A stretch of DNA of 64,000 bases from Crossaster papposus. Lineage: Eukaryota > Echinodermata > Asteroidea > Velatida > Solasteridae. The notes under the pieces were generated by a model that did not search any database, was not told the origin of the DNA, and saw nothing but the letters and a program-made list of their open reading frames with translations. Both the position numbers and the translations under genes were made by a program. Each line of letters begins with the position of its first letter. Position 1 is the stretch's first letter. Shown here piece by piece: positions 1 to 10,317 of the stretch. The stretch covers positions 1,302,001 to 1,366,000 of the forward strand of contig JBAIAA010000605.1 of assembly GCA_037893245.1 (NCBI GenBank), in the 5' to 3' direction.

Positions 1-344
1 GGGTAACGCAGCCCCGGTGCTGTGGTCAACGCGTCATTAAGATGTTCGAATGCTGACTGGCAAGCGCCCGACCAAGATAACGCTCTCTGGTTCTTGCTGG
101 TCAAAGCATGGAGGGGGTGGGCGATCTCGGTGAAGTTCACGATGAACCGCCGATAGTAAGAGGCGAGGCCCAGGAAACTCCGGACGTGTATCAGGTTCGT
201 GGGTTGCGGCAAGCTCCGGATGACCGCGACCTTCTCCGGGTCTGTCCTTACTCCCCTGGCTGACACGAGATGGCCCAGGAAGCACACCTCCTTTTTAAAG
301 AGGCTACACTTGAGTCTCAACCCCGCGGCCCGGAACCGTTTCAG
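1..344 (-). mobile_element. Gypsy relic A, downstream part (RT connection region)
   Basis: Read on the minus strand this encodes the end of a Ty3/Gypsy reverse transcriptase: a LGHLVSARGV block, then FLGLASYYRRFI, the conserved tract before RNase H. It runs off the window edge. It continues upstream at 8128-8310 and is interrupted exactly by the younger element 345-8127. The base composition is clearly more GC-rich than that of the younger element, so this is a different Gypsy family. The reading frame breaks near position 40, so it is a relic. Confidence 0.85.
340..344. repeat. Target-site duplication TTCAG (left)
   Basis: TTCAG precedes the left LTR at 345 and recurs at 8128-8132 directly after the right LTR. 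This fixes the element borders and the integration event. Confidence 0.92.
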
Positions 345-1868
345 TGTGAGAACTGTGTCAGTCAAATCAAACTCGGCTATAATAGTCTAGATACTATTCA
401 ATCTATTTATTGACAAAGTCTTACCAGGTTCAAATAAGTCGCATTCAATTCTTTACAATTCTTTTAACAAGGTTATTTCACAATTCTTTTCACAAGTTTA
501 AGAGGATAAAGCGAACCTGATTTGTTTATGTACAATATTAATAGCAATTCTCCAATTAAATCCAAATATTAATATTGCAATTACATTTAAATACACGTAT
601 CAATTTCTACTGAACTCCTAATAGTTTCGAAATACTACTACATCAAAATTCTAATAAATATACTAATTAACTCAAATTACCAAACACTGTGCCACCAAGG
701 CACATTAAACCACGTACCACCAAGGCACATTAAACCACGTACCACCAAGGCACATTAAACCACGTACCACCAAGGCACATTAAACCACGTACCACCAAGG
801 CACATTAAACCACGTACCACCAAGGCACCACAAACCACGTACCACCAAGGCACCACAAACCACTAAGGTGAAATCATCATATTAATTAGTGCCACAAAAG
901 GCAGACCAACAAATGGCCAAACAATAGTAATTAATGCACACACACTTTAATTGAAACCCTCCACCAAATTCAATAGTAAACTGTCATCCAGACATTGGCT
1001 CGTGGGTTCCGGTGCTATAGCAATCGCTAGTCACGCTAGTCAAAGACCCACAGTAGTCAGTACGGAAGTCCCCGTCATCCTGACGCTGCTTAGATGAGAT
1101 GTTAGTATGGTCACCCGGTAGTAATACACCATTACACGGGCTATATCTGTTCACAGACCCACAGTAGTCAGTACGGAAGTCTTCTCCGTCATCCTGACGC
1201 TGCTTGGATAAGTATGGTCACCGGTAGTAAAACACCATTACAAGGGCTATATCTACATAATAATTATATAATTACTAATTTAAACTCAAAATTACATTAA
1301 AGAAAATATATTATTCTTACAGATTTATGGCCTCCATCGTTGCCTGCAGTCAGTCACCAGTCCCAAAGTCAAACAGGGAGCTACCAATACTCCGTCGAGC
1401 ACGCTCAAGTTTGCAGCAAGCAATGGGAAAAACAAATCCCAAGAGCCAAAAGCTCTAATATAAAATGTAAAAGCTTGCCAAATGGACAGAGCTTGACCAC
1501 TGGTGGTTGCATAGACAGCTAGACAACTGAACCATGAGTACAGTATAGGGAATACTTATATACATGTACACACACCCATACATACCATTGTCTCGCACTG
1601 GCGCACATAATTAAAAGGCCCCACCCAATTGTTTAAATTCCCCCAGATTTACATACTTACCTCTTTTGTAGTCCAAGAGGCCTAATCCAAATCTAGAGCC
1701 CAGCATTTACTTCAAATGCAAATTACTTTTAATCTCAAGAAACAAACAAATACCGAACACGTGTTAAATAGGTCACTACAAATCAGGTGCAACAAACTTT
1801 GTGAAAGAATTAAACTAAAGAGACCAATACACACATTTATTAGACAAAACTCTGGCTTAGATCTGACA
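345..1868 (-). repeat. 3' LTR of the Gmr1-like element
   Basis: 1524 bp, matching 6604-8127 except at one position noticed. It contains a 25-bp tandem repeat (692-866) and two roughly 105-bp imperfect direct copies around 1044-1140 and 1155-1250, each carrying CCCACAGTAGTCAGTACGG. The 60-residue open frame at 1340-1522 is inside the LTR and is not considered a gene. Confidence 0.93.
692..866. repeat. 25-bp minisatellite inside the 3' LTR (7 units)
   Basis: Seven units starting CCACCAAGGCAC; the first five continue ATTAAACCACGTA and the last two read CACAAACCAC. The same array is at 6951-7125 in the other LTR with the same unit number, so it was copied by reverse transcription and not expanded separately. 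Confidence 0.92.
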
Positions 1869-1882
1869 TTTCACCTCCTCCT
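1869..1882 (-). other. Polypurine tract
   Basis: The minus strand reads AAGGAGGAGGTGAA immediately upstream of the 3' LTR, the expected place for the plus-strand primer of an LTR retrotransposon. One T interrupts the purines. Confidence 0.75.
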
Positions 1883-1957
1883 TCAAAAAATGTTTCTTGA
1901 AACATTTACAGTTTTTTTTTTTAAGTGAAAAATCTTTTCTCCTTTCAAAATCAAAAT

Positions 1958-4378
1958 TTACTCACCTTTTACCTCGCTCCTACTAAGGAAATCGGCACCA
2001 ACATTTTCGGACCCTTTTATACTCTCTAGACGAAATCTATATGGTTGTAATGCCAAGGCCCAACGCATGACTCGTGCATTCGTTAATTTGGCTTTGTTCA
2101 TATACTGCAAGGATTGATGATCTGTCTGAAGCACAAATTCACGACCATAGAGATAACGCTGGAACTTTTGAATTCCCCAAACAATGGCTAACCCTTCCTT
2201 TTCTACAGTGGCATATGCCCTTTCCCTAGGCAAGAGTTTGCGACTTGCATATGCAACCGGGAAAAGCTCTTCTGTTTTATCATGTTCTTGGAGCAAAACT
2301 GCACCAACACCAGTATTGGAAGCGTCAGTTCTAAGAATGAACTGCTTCGAGCAATCCGGAAGTTGAAGGATTGGACTAGATGACAACTTAGACTTCAAAG
2401 TGTTGAAAGCAATTTCTTGACTTTCACCCCACTTGATGTTGTTTGGACCCTTCGCTTTTGTCAGATCTGTCAGTGGAACTGCTACTGCTGCAAAGTTAGG
2501 TATAAACCGACGATAATACCCTGCTAAGCCTAAGAAAGATCGAAGATGTTTCTTTGTCTTAGGTTGGTTTGCTTCTTTGATGCTATTAATCTTCTCCATC
2601 TGTGGTTGCAACATTCCCTGACCAACAACATGACCAAGAAAATCTATCGACTTCATACCCACTTGACACTTACTAGGTTTTGCCGTTAAGTTAGCTGAAC
2701 GCAGACGCTCGAGTACCTCACGAAGTATGTCAAGATGATCTTCCCAACTTCTGGTATGAACCAAGATATCATCAATGTAGTTATCCGTACATCGAATACC
2801 ATCGAGAACCCGTCGCATGAGTCGACTAAATGTAGCAGGTGCATTCACAAGTCCGAATGGCATTGTACAGAACTGGAAAAGACCTTCAGGTGTACGGAAT
2901 GCTGTTGCTGATCTGGATTCCTTTTGAACTGGAACCTGCCAATAACCTTTTGTAAGGTCCAACTTGCTAAAATAATTATCATGAGAAAGTGACACAAAAA
3001 TTTCATCTGGGTTTGGAATGGGTTCGGCATCAAAAATTGTACTTCTATTGAGACGTCTATAATCGATGCAAAATCGTTTTGTACCATCCTTCTTGTCAAC
3101 AAGAACAATTGGCGAAGCATAGGGTGAATCTGATGACTCGATTACTCTAAGTTTTAGCATGTTGACAACCTCATCTTTGATTATTTCCCTGAGAGCAAAT
3201 GGCATAGGATATGGTTTCGAACGAATAGGCTCATCGGTGGTCAGTTTGATGTCATGTTCTACGACTGTAGTTCGACCAGGCAGATCTGTTAGAACGTCGT
3301 CAAACTCCTGTAACAATTGACTGACCTGAATTTTCATCTGGTCAGATAAGTCAGGATCAACCTTTACATCACTCACCGACTCTGTTGCATTCAAAACTGG
3401 CGAGTGAAGAAGTTCCCGTCTCTCACTGCCATCCTCACCTACTTCCTGACCAATCACTGCAACACACGCCTGAACTTGCTCTTTATCAACCTGTTCAGAT
3501 TCTCTGTGAATGTAACCCTTTAGAAGATTAGCATGAAATGTTTTTACCGTACCATTCATGTCTATTTGGTAGTCCCATTTACTTTGCTTTGCTACAATTT
3601 GATATGGCCCTTTCCATTGTAACAGAAGTTTGTTGTTGTTTGTCGGAAGAAGCAACAAAACATATTCCCCAACTTTGAAGTTTCTTTGCTTGCTCTTCTT
3701 GTCGTAGTAACGTTTCTGGTATTGTTGAGCTTTCTGGAGATTTTCACGAGCCAACTGACATGTTTCTTGAAGCCTGTTTTTGAGGTCAAGTACATATTCA
3801 TAGGTTGTTTTAACCTGTGGTTCTTCAACCTCGCCTGTCCATAGTTGTTTTAGGATAGACATAGGCCCTCTGACGGTTCTTCCATAAAGCAACTCAAAAG
3901 GAGAAAATCCCAAACTAGCCTGAGGTGCCTCACGATAAGCAAACAACAAAGCTGCAACATACCTGTCCCAATCTTTAGGTCTCTCTGCGCTCATCTTTCG
4001 TAACATCTGTTTTAGGGTACCGTTAAACCTTTCAACTAAGCCATTACAGGCCGGATGATATGGTGTGGTTGTCATCTGTTTAACTGAAAGTAACCGACTG
4101 ATTTCACGCATTAACCCCGACATGAACTGACCGCCTTGATCACTTAAGATTTCTCTAGGAACCCCTACTCTGGTAAACACATTAATCAACGCTTCAGCAA
4201 CTGAAATAGTTTCTATGGAGCGGAGGGGAACAGCTTCTGGGTATCTGGTAGCATAATCTACAATGGTAAGAATAAACCTATTACCTCTGTCAGTTGGTGG
4301 ATGTATAGGCCCAATGATATCAACAGCAATACGCTGGAACGGAGTTTCCTTTCGGAAATGTTCTTTGGCAGATGTCAC
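1958..4378 (-). CDS. pol: Pol part 2: integrase core, GPY/F module, reverse transcriptase, RNase H
   Basis: 806 residues; the frame opens near 4435 without an ATG. Integrase core carries D20, D80 and E116 (35 residues between the last two, a DD35E spacing). WKGPYQIV at about 255-262 is the GPY/F module that follows integrase in chromovirus-like and Gmr1 elements. Reverse transcriptase spans about 380-560 with YIDD at 534-537 and MPFGLVNAP just before it. FLGLAGYYRRFIPNF follows, then RNase H from about 680 with TDAS at 684-687 and TDHQSL near 752. The C-terminus GADFLSR is typical of Gypsy RNase H ends. The beginning overlaps the upstream frame in another phase. It replicates the element through an RNA intermediate. 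Confidence 0.93.
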   Translation of the reverse strand: MTSAKEHFRKETPFQRIAVDIIGPIHPPTDRGNRFILTIVDYATRYPEAVPLRSIETISVAEALINVFTRVGVPREILSDQGGQFMSGLMREISRLLSVKQMTTTPYHPACNGLVERFNGTLKQMLRKMSAERPKDWDRYVAALLFAYREAPQASLGFSPFELLYGRTVRGPMSILKQLWTGEVEEPQVKTTYEYVLDLKNRLQETCQLARENLQKAQQYQKRYYDKKSKQRNFKVGEYVLLLLPTNNNKLLLQWKGPYQIVAKQSKWDYQIDMNGTVKTFHANLLKGYIHRESEQVDKEQVQACVAVIGQEVGEDGSERRELLHSPVLNATESVSDVKVDPDLSDQMKIQVSQLLQEFDDVLTDLPGRTTVVEHDIKLTTDEPIRSKPYPMPFALREIIKDEVVNMLKLRVIESSDSPYASPIVLVDKKDGTKRFCIDYRRLNRSTIFDAEPIPNPDEIFVSLSHDNYFSKLDLTKGYWQVPVQKESRSATAFRTPEGLFQFCTMPFGLVNAPATFSRLMRRVLDGIRCTDNYIDDILVHTRSWEDHLDILREVLERLRSANLTAKPSKCQVGMKSIDFLGHVVGQGMLQPQMEKINSIKEANQPKTKKHLRSFLGLAGYYRRFIPNFAAVAVPLTDLTKAKGPNNIKWGESQEIAFNTLKSKLSSSPILQLPDCSKQFILRTDASNTGVGAVLLQEHDKTEELFPVAYASRKLLPRERAYATVEKEGLAIVWGIQKFQRYLYGREFVLQTDHQSLQYMNKAKLTNARVMRWALALQPYRFRLESIKGSENVGADFLSRSEVKGE

Positions 4379-6353
4379 ATGACTGAACGAATCGTCTGAT
4401 GGTCGACTGAATGCCTGGCCAGAAGAAGTTTGTCATCACTCTGTCGCAGGTCTTCTGGGAGCCCAAGTGTCCACCCAACAAAGATTCATGAGCGAGCTCC
4501 ATTACTTGTTTCCTGTATTTGGAAGGAACAACAATCTGCAAAAATACATTGTTATGCTCTACCTTTGGTGATTGAAATTCTCGGTACAGAATGCCCTTAC
4601 GCCAAACAAAATGAGAGGTATGACTATCCTTACTAACAGACTGAGTTTTGTCTGCAATTTCCCTACAACGATGTAGTGTTGGGTCCGTCTCTTGCTCTAA
4701 TTTCAAGTTTTCTGCAGTAACAACATCGGAAAGAAACTTAGGAACCTTCAGACTTTTTACTGGTCGATTCTCAGCAAGTTTTTGTGCTCGAGTTTGCACA
4801 GCACCAGTGACAACAAGATCAACCATCTGAGCTGGTAATTCTCGGATGTCAACACTACGTGACTTACAATTACCCCAATCAGGATTTGGATCAGATGGAC
4901 CCCTAACACCTGGGATATTCCCTAAAATTACATCATACACTGGATGCTCCATACATAATGCGTCGACTAAACCCTGATAGAACGGAGTGTCAATAGAAAC
5001 ATTGGCAATCGGCACCTTCCGTATGGTTCCATCAATAAGGACACAAACTCGTTCCTCACCGGTAAGAGAATTATCTGGTACTAAATCTCTACGTACAACA
5101 ACTCCACTGCACCCACTATCCCTTAATACTGACACCTTTTGTTTTCCGATTAGACCATCTCGGACTGGCATTTTCGACAACTCATGGTCCCTACAGGCAG
5201 CACTCATTATGGGTAATTTGTGCCCACATCTAAGTGTAACATGATCCTCTTCTCGACAACAGTTTCCCAAACTTTGAGTAGCCATGAACGCTACCGTTTC
5301 TTTTGACTCTGATTTGTGACAAGCACAATCACATGACCCTTGCCTGGATGGTTGTTTTCGAGACTCACCTATAGCTTGTGATGCATATGATGGAGTAGCA
5401 ATCTCAGATTGTACAACCATGCTAGATGCTTTAACAGGCAGTTTCCCTCGCTGATAACAATCACGTGCGATGTGCCCCTTCTTGTGACAAATAAAACACG
5501 TCTTGACTTGCGGCCACTGTGTAGGAGGAGTCGGTCGCTCCCTACTGACTGCTGACTTTGAAGCATCTGGCTTGCGGTTGGGTGGCTGTCTGAATCCTCG
5601 ATCCGACTGAATGAATTGGCCGAATGTAGTACCTCTAGCCTCAATGAACTGCTCGGCGAGTTTTGCCATGCTTTCTAAATTCTTCGGTTCACGCTCCTTC
5701 AAAAATACAGAAAGATCTGGTCCACAACCATTAATAAACTGTTCACAAAGCATGAGATTTCTAACACCAGAAAAACTCTTATCTACTTTTGCCAAGTCAA
5801 CCCAACGATCAAAGTTATGTTCGAGACGAACGGCATACTGGAGAGGACTTTCTATCTTGTCTGGACGACTCTGTCTAAATTTGGTTCTAAATCCATCTTC
5901 TGTCAAGTTGTACTGTTTAAATAAAGCAACTTTAAGTCGATTGTAATCATTAGCATGTGCTTCGGGTATTCTATTGTAAACAAACAGTGCCTTACCTGAT
6001 AAAAGTGCGGCCAAACTAATTGCCCAGCTCTTTTTTGGCCAAGCTTGACTCTCGGCATATCTTTCGAAACGCTGCAAATACGAATCTAAATCGTCTTTGT
6101 CGTCGTGAAATGTAGGCAACTTAGGACCTTTGCCAGGAGTTTTGGTTCCAACACCATGTTTGGATTCTGTCACACCCTTCATTTCCAATTCCTTAACCTT
6201 CAACTGTGTTTCCAATACCTCTTTCTCTGACCTTGCCAGCTCTAACTTCTGAGCCCTATCATCTCTTTCAATTTTCTCTCTCCCTCGCACAAAATCCATC
6301 AACTCGCTACCTTTCAATCCCAAATCCTTACCAATATCTACCCATTTGGCCAT
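4320..6353 (-). CDS. gag-pol: Gag, aspartic protease and integrase zinc-binding domain
   Basis: The open frame extends up to 6491, but the MAKWVDIGKDLG methionine at 6353 is the more credible start; the extra N-terminus looks like translated leader. Numbered from 6491: charged coiled-coil region 70-105; capsid-like region about 125-300; CCHC zinc knuckle CFICHKKGHIARDC at 332-345; protease active site DSG at 458-460 with the partner DVILGN near 520; integrase HHCC finger with H668, H675, C705, C708. The frame then stops 15 residues after the last cysteine, while the integrase core continues in another frame (start of 1958-4378). Gag packages RNA, protease matures the polyprotein. The spacing from the finger to the core aspartate looks short for the family, so a small deletion or shift here is likely. 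Confidence 0.9.
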   Translation of the reverse strand: MAKWVDIGKDLGLKGSELMDFVRGREKIERDDRAQKLELARSEKEVLETQLKVKELEMKGVTESKHGVGTKTPGKGPKLPTFHDDKDDLDSYLQRFERYAESQAWPKKSWAISLAALLSGKALFVYNRIPEAHANDYNRLKVALFKQYNLTEDGFRTKFRQSRPDKIESPLQYAVRLEHNFDRWVDLAKVDKSFSGVRNLMLCEQFINGCGPDLSVFLKEREPKNLESMAKLAEQFIEARGTTFGQFIQSDRGFRQPPNRKPDASKSAVSRERPTPPTQWPQVKTCFICHKKGHIARDCYQRGKLPVKASSMVVQSEIATPSYASQAIGESRKQPSRQGSCDCACHKSESKETVAFMATQSLGNCCREEDHVTLRCGHKLPIMSAACRDHELSKMPVRDGLIGKQKVSVLRDSGCSGVVVRRDLVPDNSLTGEERVCVLIDGTIRKVPIANVSIDTPFYQGLVDALCMEHPVYDVILGNIPGVRGPSDPNPDWGNCKSRSVDIRELPAQMVDLVVTGAVQTRAQKLAENRPVKSLKVPKFLSDVVTAENLKLEQETDPTLHRCREIADKTQSVSKDSHTSHFVWRKGILYREFQSPKVEHNNVFLQIVVPSKYRKQVMELAHESLLGGHLGSQKTCDRVMTNFFWPGIQSTIRRFVQSCDICQRTFPKGNSVPAYCC

Positions 6354-6580
6354 GATTGCTGTCTGTGGTTTTAACTCTACCCAAATCAGCAATACATACA
6401 AAAACACAAGCCACGGTAGATGTAATGACTTTGGGCGTGGTGACGGACGACAGGCAGGTGACATGAGCCCTGGAAATAAGGAAAAATTCAAGAGGAAACG
6501 TCAGTGTACATTTAATGTTAATATGCTGTCTCGCTTAATACTGACTGACTGTTCTCGTGTTGTTTCTTTTTTTTAAATTT

Positions 6581-6598
6581 TTCCCGGACAAGCCCCCA
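6581..6598 (-). other. Primer-binding site, tRNA-Pro type
   Basis: The minus strand reads TGGGGGCTTGTCCGGGAA five bases after the 5' LTR. It matches the well-known proline-tRNA primer site of murine gammaretroviruses at 16 of 18 bases (from memory). This primes minus-strand DNA synthesis. Confidence 0.8.
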
Positions 6599-6603
6599 AA
6601 AAA

Positions 6604-8127
6604 TGTGAGAACTGTGTCAGTCAAATCAAACTCGGCTATAATAGTCTAGATACTATTCAATCTATTTATTGACAAAGTCTTACCAGGTTCAAATAAGTCG
6701 CATTCAATTCTTTACAATTCTTTTAACAAGGTTATTTCACAATTCTTTTCACAAGTTTAAGAGGATAAAGCGAACCTGATTTGTTTATGTACAATATTAA
6801 TAGCAATTCTCCAATTAAATCCAAATATTAATATTGCAATTACATTTAAATACACGTATCAATTTCTACTGAACTCCTAATAGTTTCGAAATACTACTAC
6901 ATCAAAATTCTAATAAATATACTAATTAACTCAAATTACCAAACACTGTGCCACCAAGGCACATTAAACCACGTACCACCAAGGCACATTAAACCACCTA
7001 CCACCAAGGCACATTAAACCACGTACCACCAAGGCACATTAAACCACGTACCACCAAGGCACATTAAACCACGTACCACCAAGGCACCACAAACCACGTA
7101 CCACCAAGGCACCACAAACCACTAAGGTGAAATCATCATATTAATTAGTGCCACAAAAGGCAGACCAACAAATGGCCAAACAATAGTAATTAATGCACAC
7201 ACACTTTAATTGAAACCCTCCACCAAATTCAATAGTAAACTGTCATCCAGACATTGGCTCGTGGGTTCCGGTGCTATAGCAATCGCTAGTCACGCTAGTC
7301 AAAGACCCACAGTAGTCAGTACGGAAGTCCCCGTCATCCTGACGCTGCTTAGATGAGATGTTAGTATGGTCACCCGGTAGTAATACACCATTACACGGGC
7401 TATATCTGTTCACAGACCCACAGTAGTCAGTACGGAAGTCTTCTCCGTCATCCTGACGCTGCTTGGATAAGTATGGTCACCGGTAGTAAAACACCATTAC
7501 AAGGGCTATATCTACATAATAATTATATAATTACTAATTTAAACTCAAAATTACATTAAAGAAAATATATTATTCTTACAGATTTATGGCCTCCATCGTT
7601 GCCTGCAGTCAGTCACCAGTCCCAAAGTCAAACAGGGAGCTACCAATACTCCGTCGAGCACGCTCAAGTTTGCAGCAAGCAATGGGAAAAACAAATCCCA
7701 AGAGCCAAAAGCTCTAATATAAAATGTAAAAGCTTGCCAAATGGACAGAGCTTGACCACTGGTGGTTGCATAGACAGCTAGACAACTGAACCATGAGTAC
7801 AGTATAGGGAATACTTATATACATGTACACACACCCATACATACCATTGTCTCGCACTGGCGCACATAATTAAAAGGCCCCACCCAATTGTTTAAATTCC
7901 CCCAGATTTACATACTTACCTCTTTTGTAGTCCAAGAGGCCTAATCCAAATCTAGAGCCCAGCATTTACTTCAAATGCAAATTACTTTTAATCTCAAGAA
8001 ACAAACAAATACCGAACACGTGTTAAATAGGTCACTACAAATCAGGTGCAACAAACTTTGTGAAAGAATTAAACTAAAGAGACCAATACACACATTTATT
8101 AGACAAAACTCTGGCTTAGATCTGACA
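6604..8127 (-). repeat. 5' LTR of the Gmr1-like element
   Basis: 1524 bp, TG...CA ends, carrying the promoter for the element. Its 25-bp array is at 6951-7125. One substitution (6998 C) distinguishes it from the other LTR in my reading. Confidence 0.93.
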
Positions 8128-8132
8128 TTCAG
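8128..8132. repeat. Target-site duplication TTCAG (right)
   Basis: Second copy of the 5-bp target duplication. Removing 345-8132 rejoins the interrupted Gypsy relic A. Confidence 0.92.
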
Positions 8133-8310
8133 GACTACCGCCAACCTCTTCTGGTGCTCCTCGAAGTCCGCCCCCACACGATCATGTCATTCAGATAAAC
8201 AACCGCCACCTGCCACTGCAGTCTCCTCATCACTTGTTCCATCAGGCGCTCGAACCTTCCCGGGGCGTTACACAGCCCGAACGGCATCACGGTGAACTAA
8301 TACAGCCCGT
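8128..8310 (-). mobile_element. Gypsy relic A, upstream part (RT palm)
   Basis: The minus strand encodes MPFGLCNAPGRFERLM followed by VVYLNDMIV, a degenerate form of the YxDD catalytic box with N in place of the first D, then FEEHQKRLAVVL after a frame break. It joins 1-344 once 345-8132 is removed. The catalytic box change and frame break make it dead. Confidence 0.85.
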
Positions 8311-8339
8311 TCTTCTCCCGGTTCCCCTTTTCCATCCCG

Positions 8340-8802
8340 TTGACTCCCGTGCGGAGCAGTCCTGGTGTCTCCGCCCCATTGCCTCGTGTGAGGAGCAACT
8401 CCAGCGGCTCCGCTCCATTGGCTCGTGTGCGGAGCAGCTCTTCCCCGTTGACTCCCACGAGGAGCAGTTCTGATGGCTCCGCCCCATTGCCTTGCGTGCG
8501 AAGCATTCTCGTCCCGTTGCTCCCCCGGTGAGGAGCAACTCCAGCGGCTCCGCTCCATTGGCTCGTGTGCGGAGCAGCTCTTCCCCGTTGACTCCCACGA
8601 GGAGTTCTGATGGCTCTGCCCCATTGCCTTGCGTGCGAAGCATTCTCGTCCCTTTGCTCTCCGTGAGGAGCAACTCCAGCGGCTCCGCTCCATTGGCTCA
8701 TGTGCGGAGCAGCTCCGCCCCGTTGACTCCCACGAGGAGCAGTTTTGATGGCTCCGCCCCATTGCCTTGCGTGCAAAGCATTCTCGTCCCGAACGTTGCT
8801 CC
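8340..8802. repeat. GC-rich minisatellite, about 140-bp units
   Basis: Units beginning GTGAGGAGCAACT start at 8388, 8528 and 8663, each composed of smaller related modules (GGAGCAGCTC, GCTCCGCCCC, CCCGTTGACTCC). A fourth, degraded stretch resumes at 9587-9800 after an inserted element. Overlapping open frames on both strands (for example 8268-8762) are by-products of the repeat, not genes. Confidence 0.85.
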
Positions 8803-9577
8803 TAGTCTTGGTGCAAGACGTTGTTGTTCATTATCACGCAACTATCGCGATCACGCAACTAACAATAGAGGGCGCTGTTGGGAAACTTTCATAACCACCA
8901 CACACATATCGGCTCAGAACAACGTCTTGGTGATTTCGTCTCGTCTCACGTGACATAACCAAATTTGACCTCTATTGCATATTCAACAAAGGTCATATTG
9001 AAAATACGCAAGCGCACAAGTACGCTGCATAATGAGCTGACAGACTGGTACATTGTACATGTATTACGATGTACACAGGGGTGCACCACCCTAATTGAAA
9101 GGAGAATTTCTACGCGAGGTCATTTGCATGAAATGTGCCCCCACAATTTCTTTTGAAAAAGAATGCCGTTTGGTGAAAGAAATGGTGGGATTGTGTAAAT
9201 ATAGCATAGAATCAACTCCCTGGTTTTTGAGCTTCAATCTGAAAGCCCTAGAATGTGGAGGGATGCCATTTGTAAAATGGCTGCTTTCAGGCTCGGGAAG
9301 TATCGCTTTTCGGAAGGTGAGTTTCTTTTGGTGTGAATATTAAAAAATGTAATCGGCTAACCTACCGTGGGTAAAAAATTGAAAAGAAACTGAAAGATAA
9401 AGACCAAGACAATAATCTGATTGTTGTTTGATAAACCCCAAGACGTTCTTCTTGACAGATTCGCGGCTTCCAGAATACGCCCTCTATCGGTGGAATAGTC
9501 GCGACGCGTATAGTGCTGTTGAGTGCATAGGCCCTATGGTTTTATGAACTCAACAAGAACGTCTTGCACCAAGACTA
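8803..9577. mobile_element. 775-bp non-autonomous DNA transposon with 9-bp target duplication
   Basis: The ends are inverted: TAGTCTTGGTGCAAGACGTT at the left and its complement at the right. Degenerate similarity continues inward (both arms contain ATAGAGGGCG). The 9-bp CGTTGCTCC occurs at 8794-8802 and 9578-9586. It sits inside the minisatellite. No transposase is visible. Nine-base duplications suggest a Mutator-like or Merlin-like source; the family is not recognised. Confidence 0.8.
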
Positions 9578-9586
9578 CGTTGCTCC

Positions 9587-9800
9587 CCGTGAGGAGCAAC
9601 TCTAGCTGCTCCGCTCCATTGACTTGTGTGCGGAGCAGCTCCGTCCCACTGCATGGCTCCCGTGATCAGGAGCAGCTCTGGCGGTTCCGCTCCATTGCCG
9701 GCCGCGGGTGCGGTGCCGGTGCAACCTCGTCCCCCTGCGAGGAGCAGTTATAATGGCTCCTCCGCTCCGTTGACTCACCGGAAGAATCCTCGCCCCGTTG
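9587..9800. repeat. Continuation of the GC-rich minisatellite
   Basis: Same modules as 8340-8802 (GTGAGGAGCAAC, GGAGCAGCTC, TCCGCTCCATTG), more diverged, ending at the next inserted element. Confidence 0.75.
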
Positions 9801-9824
9801 GCGATTTTTTCCCCCGTACCACTA

Positions 9825-10176
9825 AAGGCCTATTTACACACGCGCGCGGTAACGGAATTCCGCGCGGTGAAAAAAATAGAACACATGGTTTTCTATAGGA
9901 GCGTTTACACTGAGAGCGGACAAGCCGCGCGGTAGGGCGATAAACCGCTGCGTTTAGAAACCTGAGCGATTTTTTTGAAATACCGCGCGGAGACTCCGCG
10001 TTCTGGCCAATCAGCGGTCTCGTTGGGTATGACGTCACGGACTTTCCGGAACGCTTCGATCTCTAACAAACGTATACCGGACGGGTTTCCGCCCCGTGTG
10101 TAAATGGACAATATCGCGCGGCATACCGATTTTCGTTGCCGCTTTCCGTTACCGCGCGCGTGTGTAAATAGGCCTT
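9825..10176. mobile_element. 352-bp MITE nested in the foldback arm
   Basis: Terminal inverted repeats of about 33 bp, beginning AAGGCCTATTTACACACGCG, very rich in CGCG. TA flanks each side. Comparison with the uninterrupted opposite arm of the host element (CCACTAACGCG) shows the insertion point directly. Confidence 0.8.
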
Positions 10177-10317
10177 TACGCGTCAATTTGCCCGTTTCAT
10201 TGGAATGGGGCGACTTGAATGGAGACCAAAGCGCGCGCTTCAATTCGAATCGATTTTAATACGCGCGGAACGTATGAAGACCAACAACGTTGACAGCCAT
10301 AATTCACCAAAATAAAT

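Larger units (their letters stand above)
345..8127 (-). mobile_element. Full-length Gmr1-like Ty3/Gypsy LTR retrotransposon
   Basis: The element is 7783 bp, bounded by two 1524-bp LTRs that start TG and end CA. It is flanked by a perfect 5-bp target duplication TTCAG (340-344 and 8128-8132) and inserted into another Gypsy copy. On the minus strand the order is 5' LTR (6604-8127), PBS, gag, protease, integrase zinc finger, integrase core, reverse transcriptase, RNase H, polypurine tract, 3' LTR (345-1868). Integrase ahead of RT is the Ty1/copia order inside a Gypsy lineage; this is known for Gmr1 elements of deuterostomes. The LTRs have equal length and I found one difference by eye (739 G versus 6998 C), so insertion was very recent. 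The only coding damage seen is a frame change inside integrase. Confidence 0.93.

Noticed and set aside
1340-1522. 60-residue frame repeated identically at 7599-7781
   Set aside because: Lies within the LTR pair and has no recognisable domain.
8268-8776. Overlapping frames of 128-164 residues rich in Ser, Arg and Gly on both strands
   Set aside because: By-products of a GC-rich minisatellite; frames open in several phases at once.
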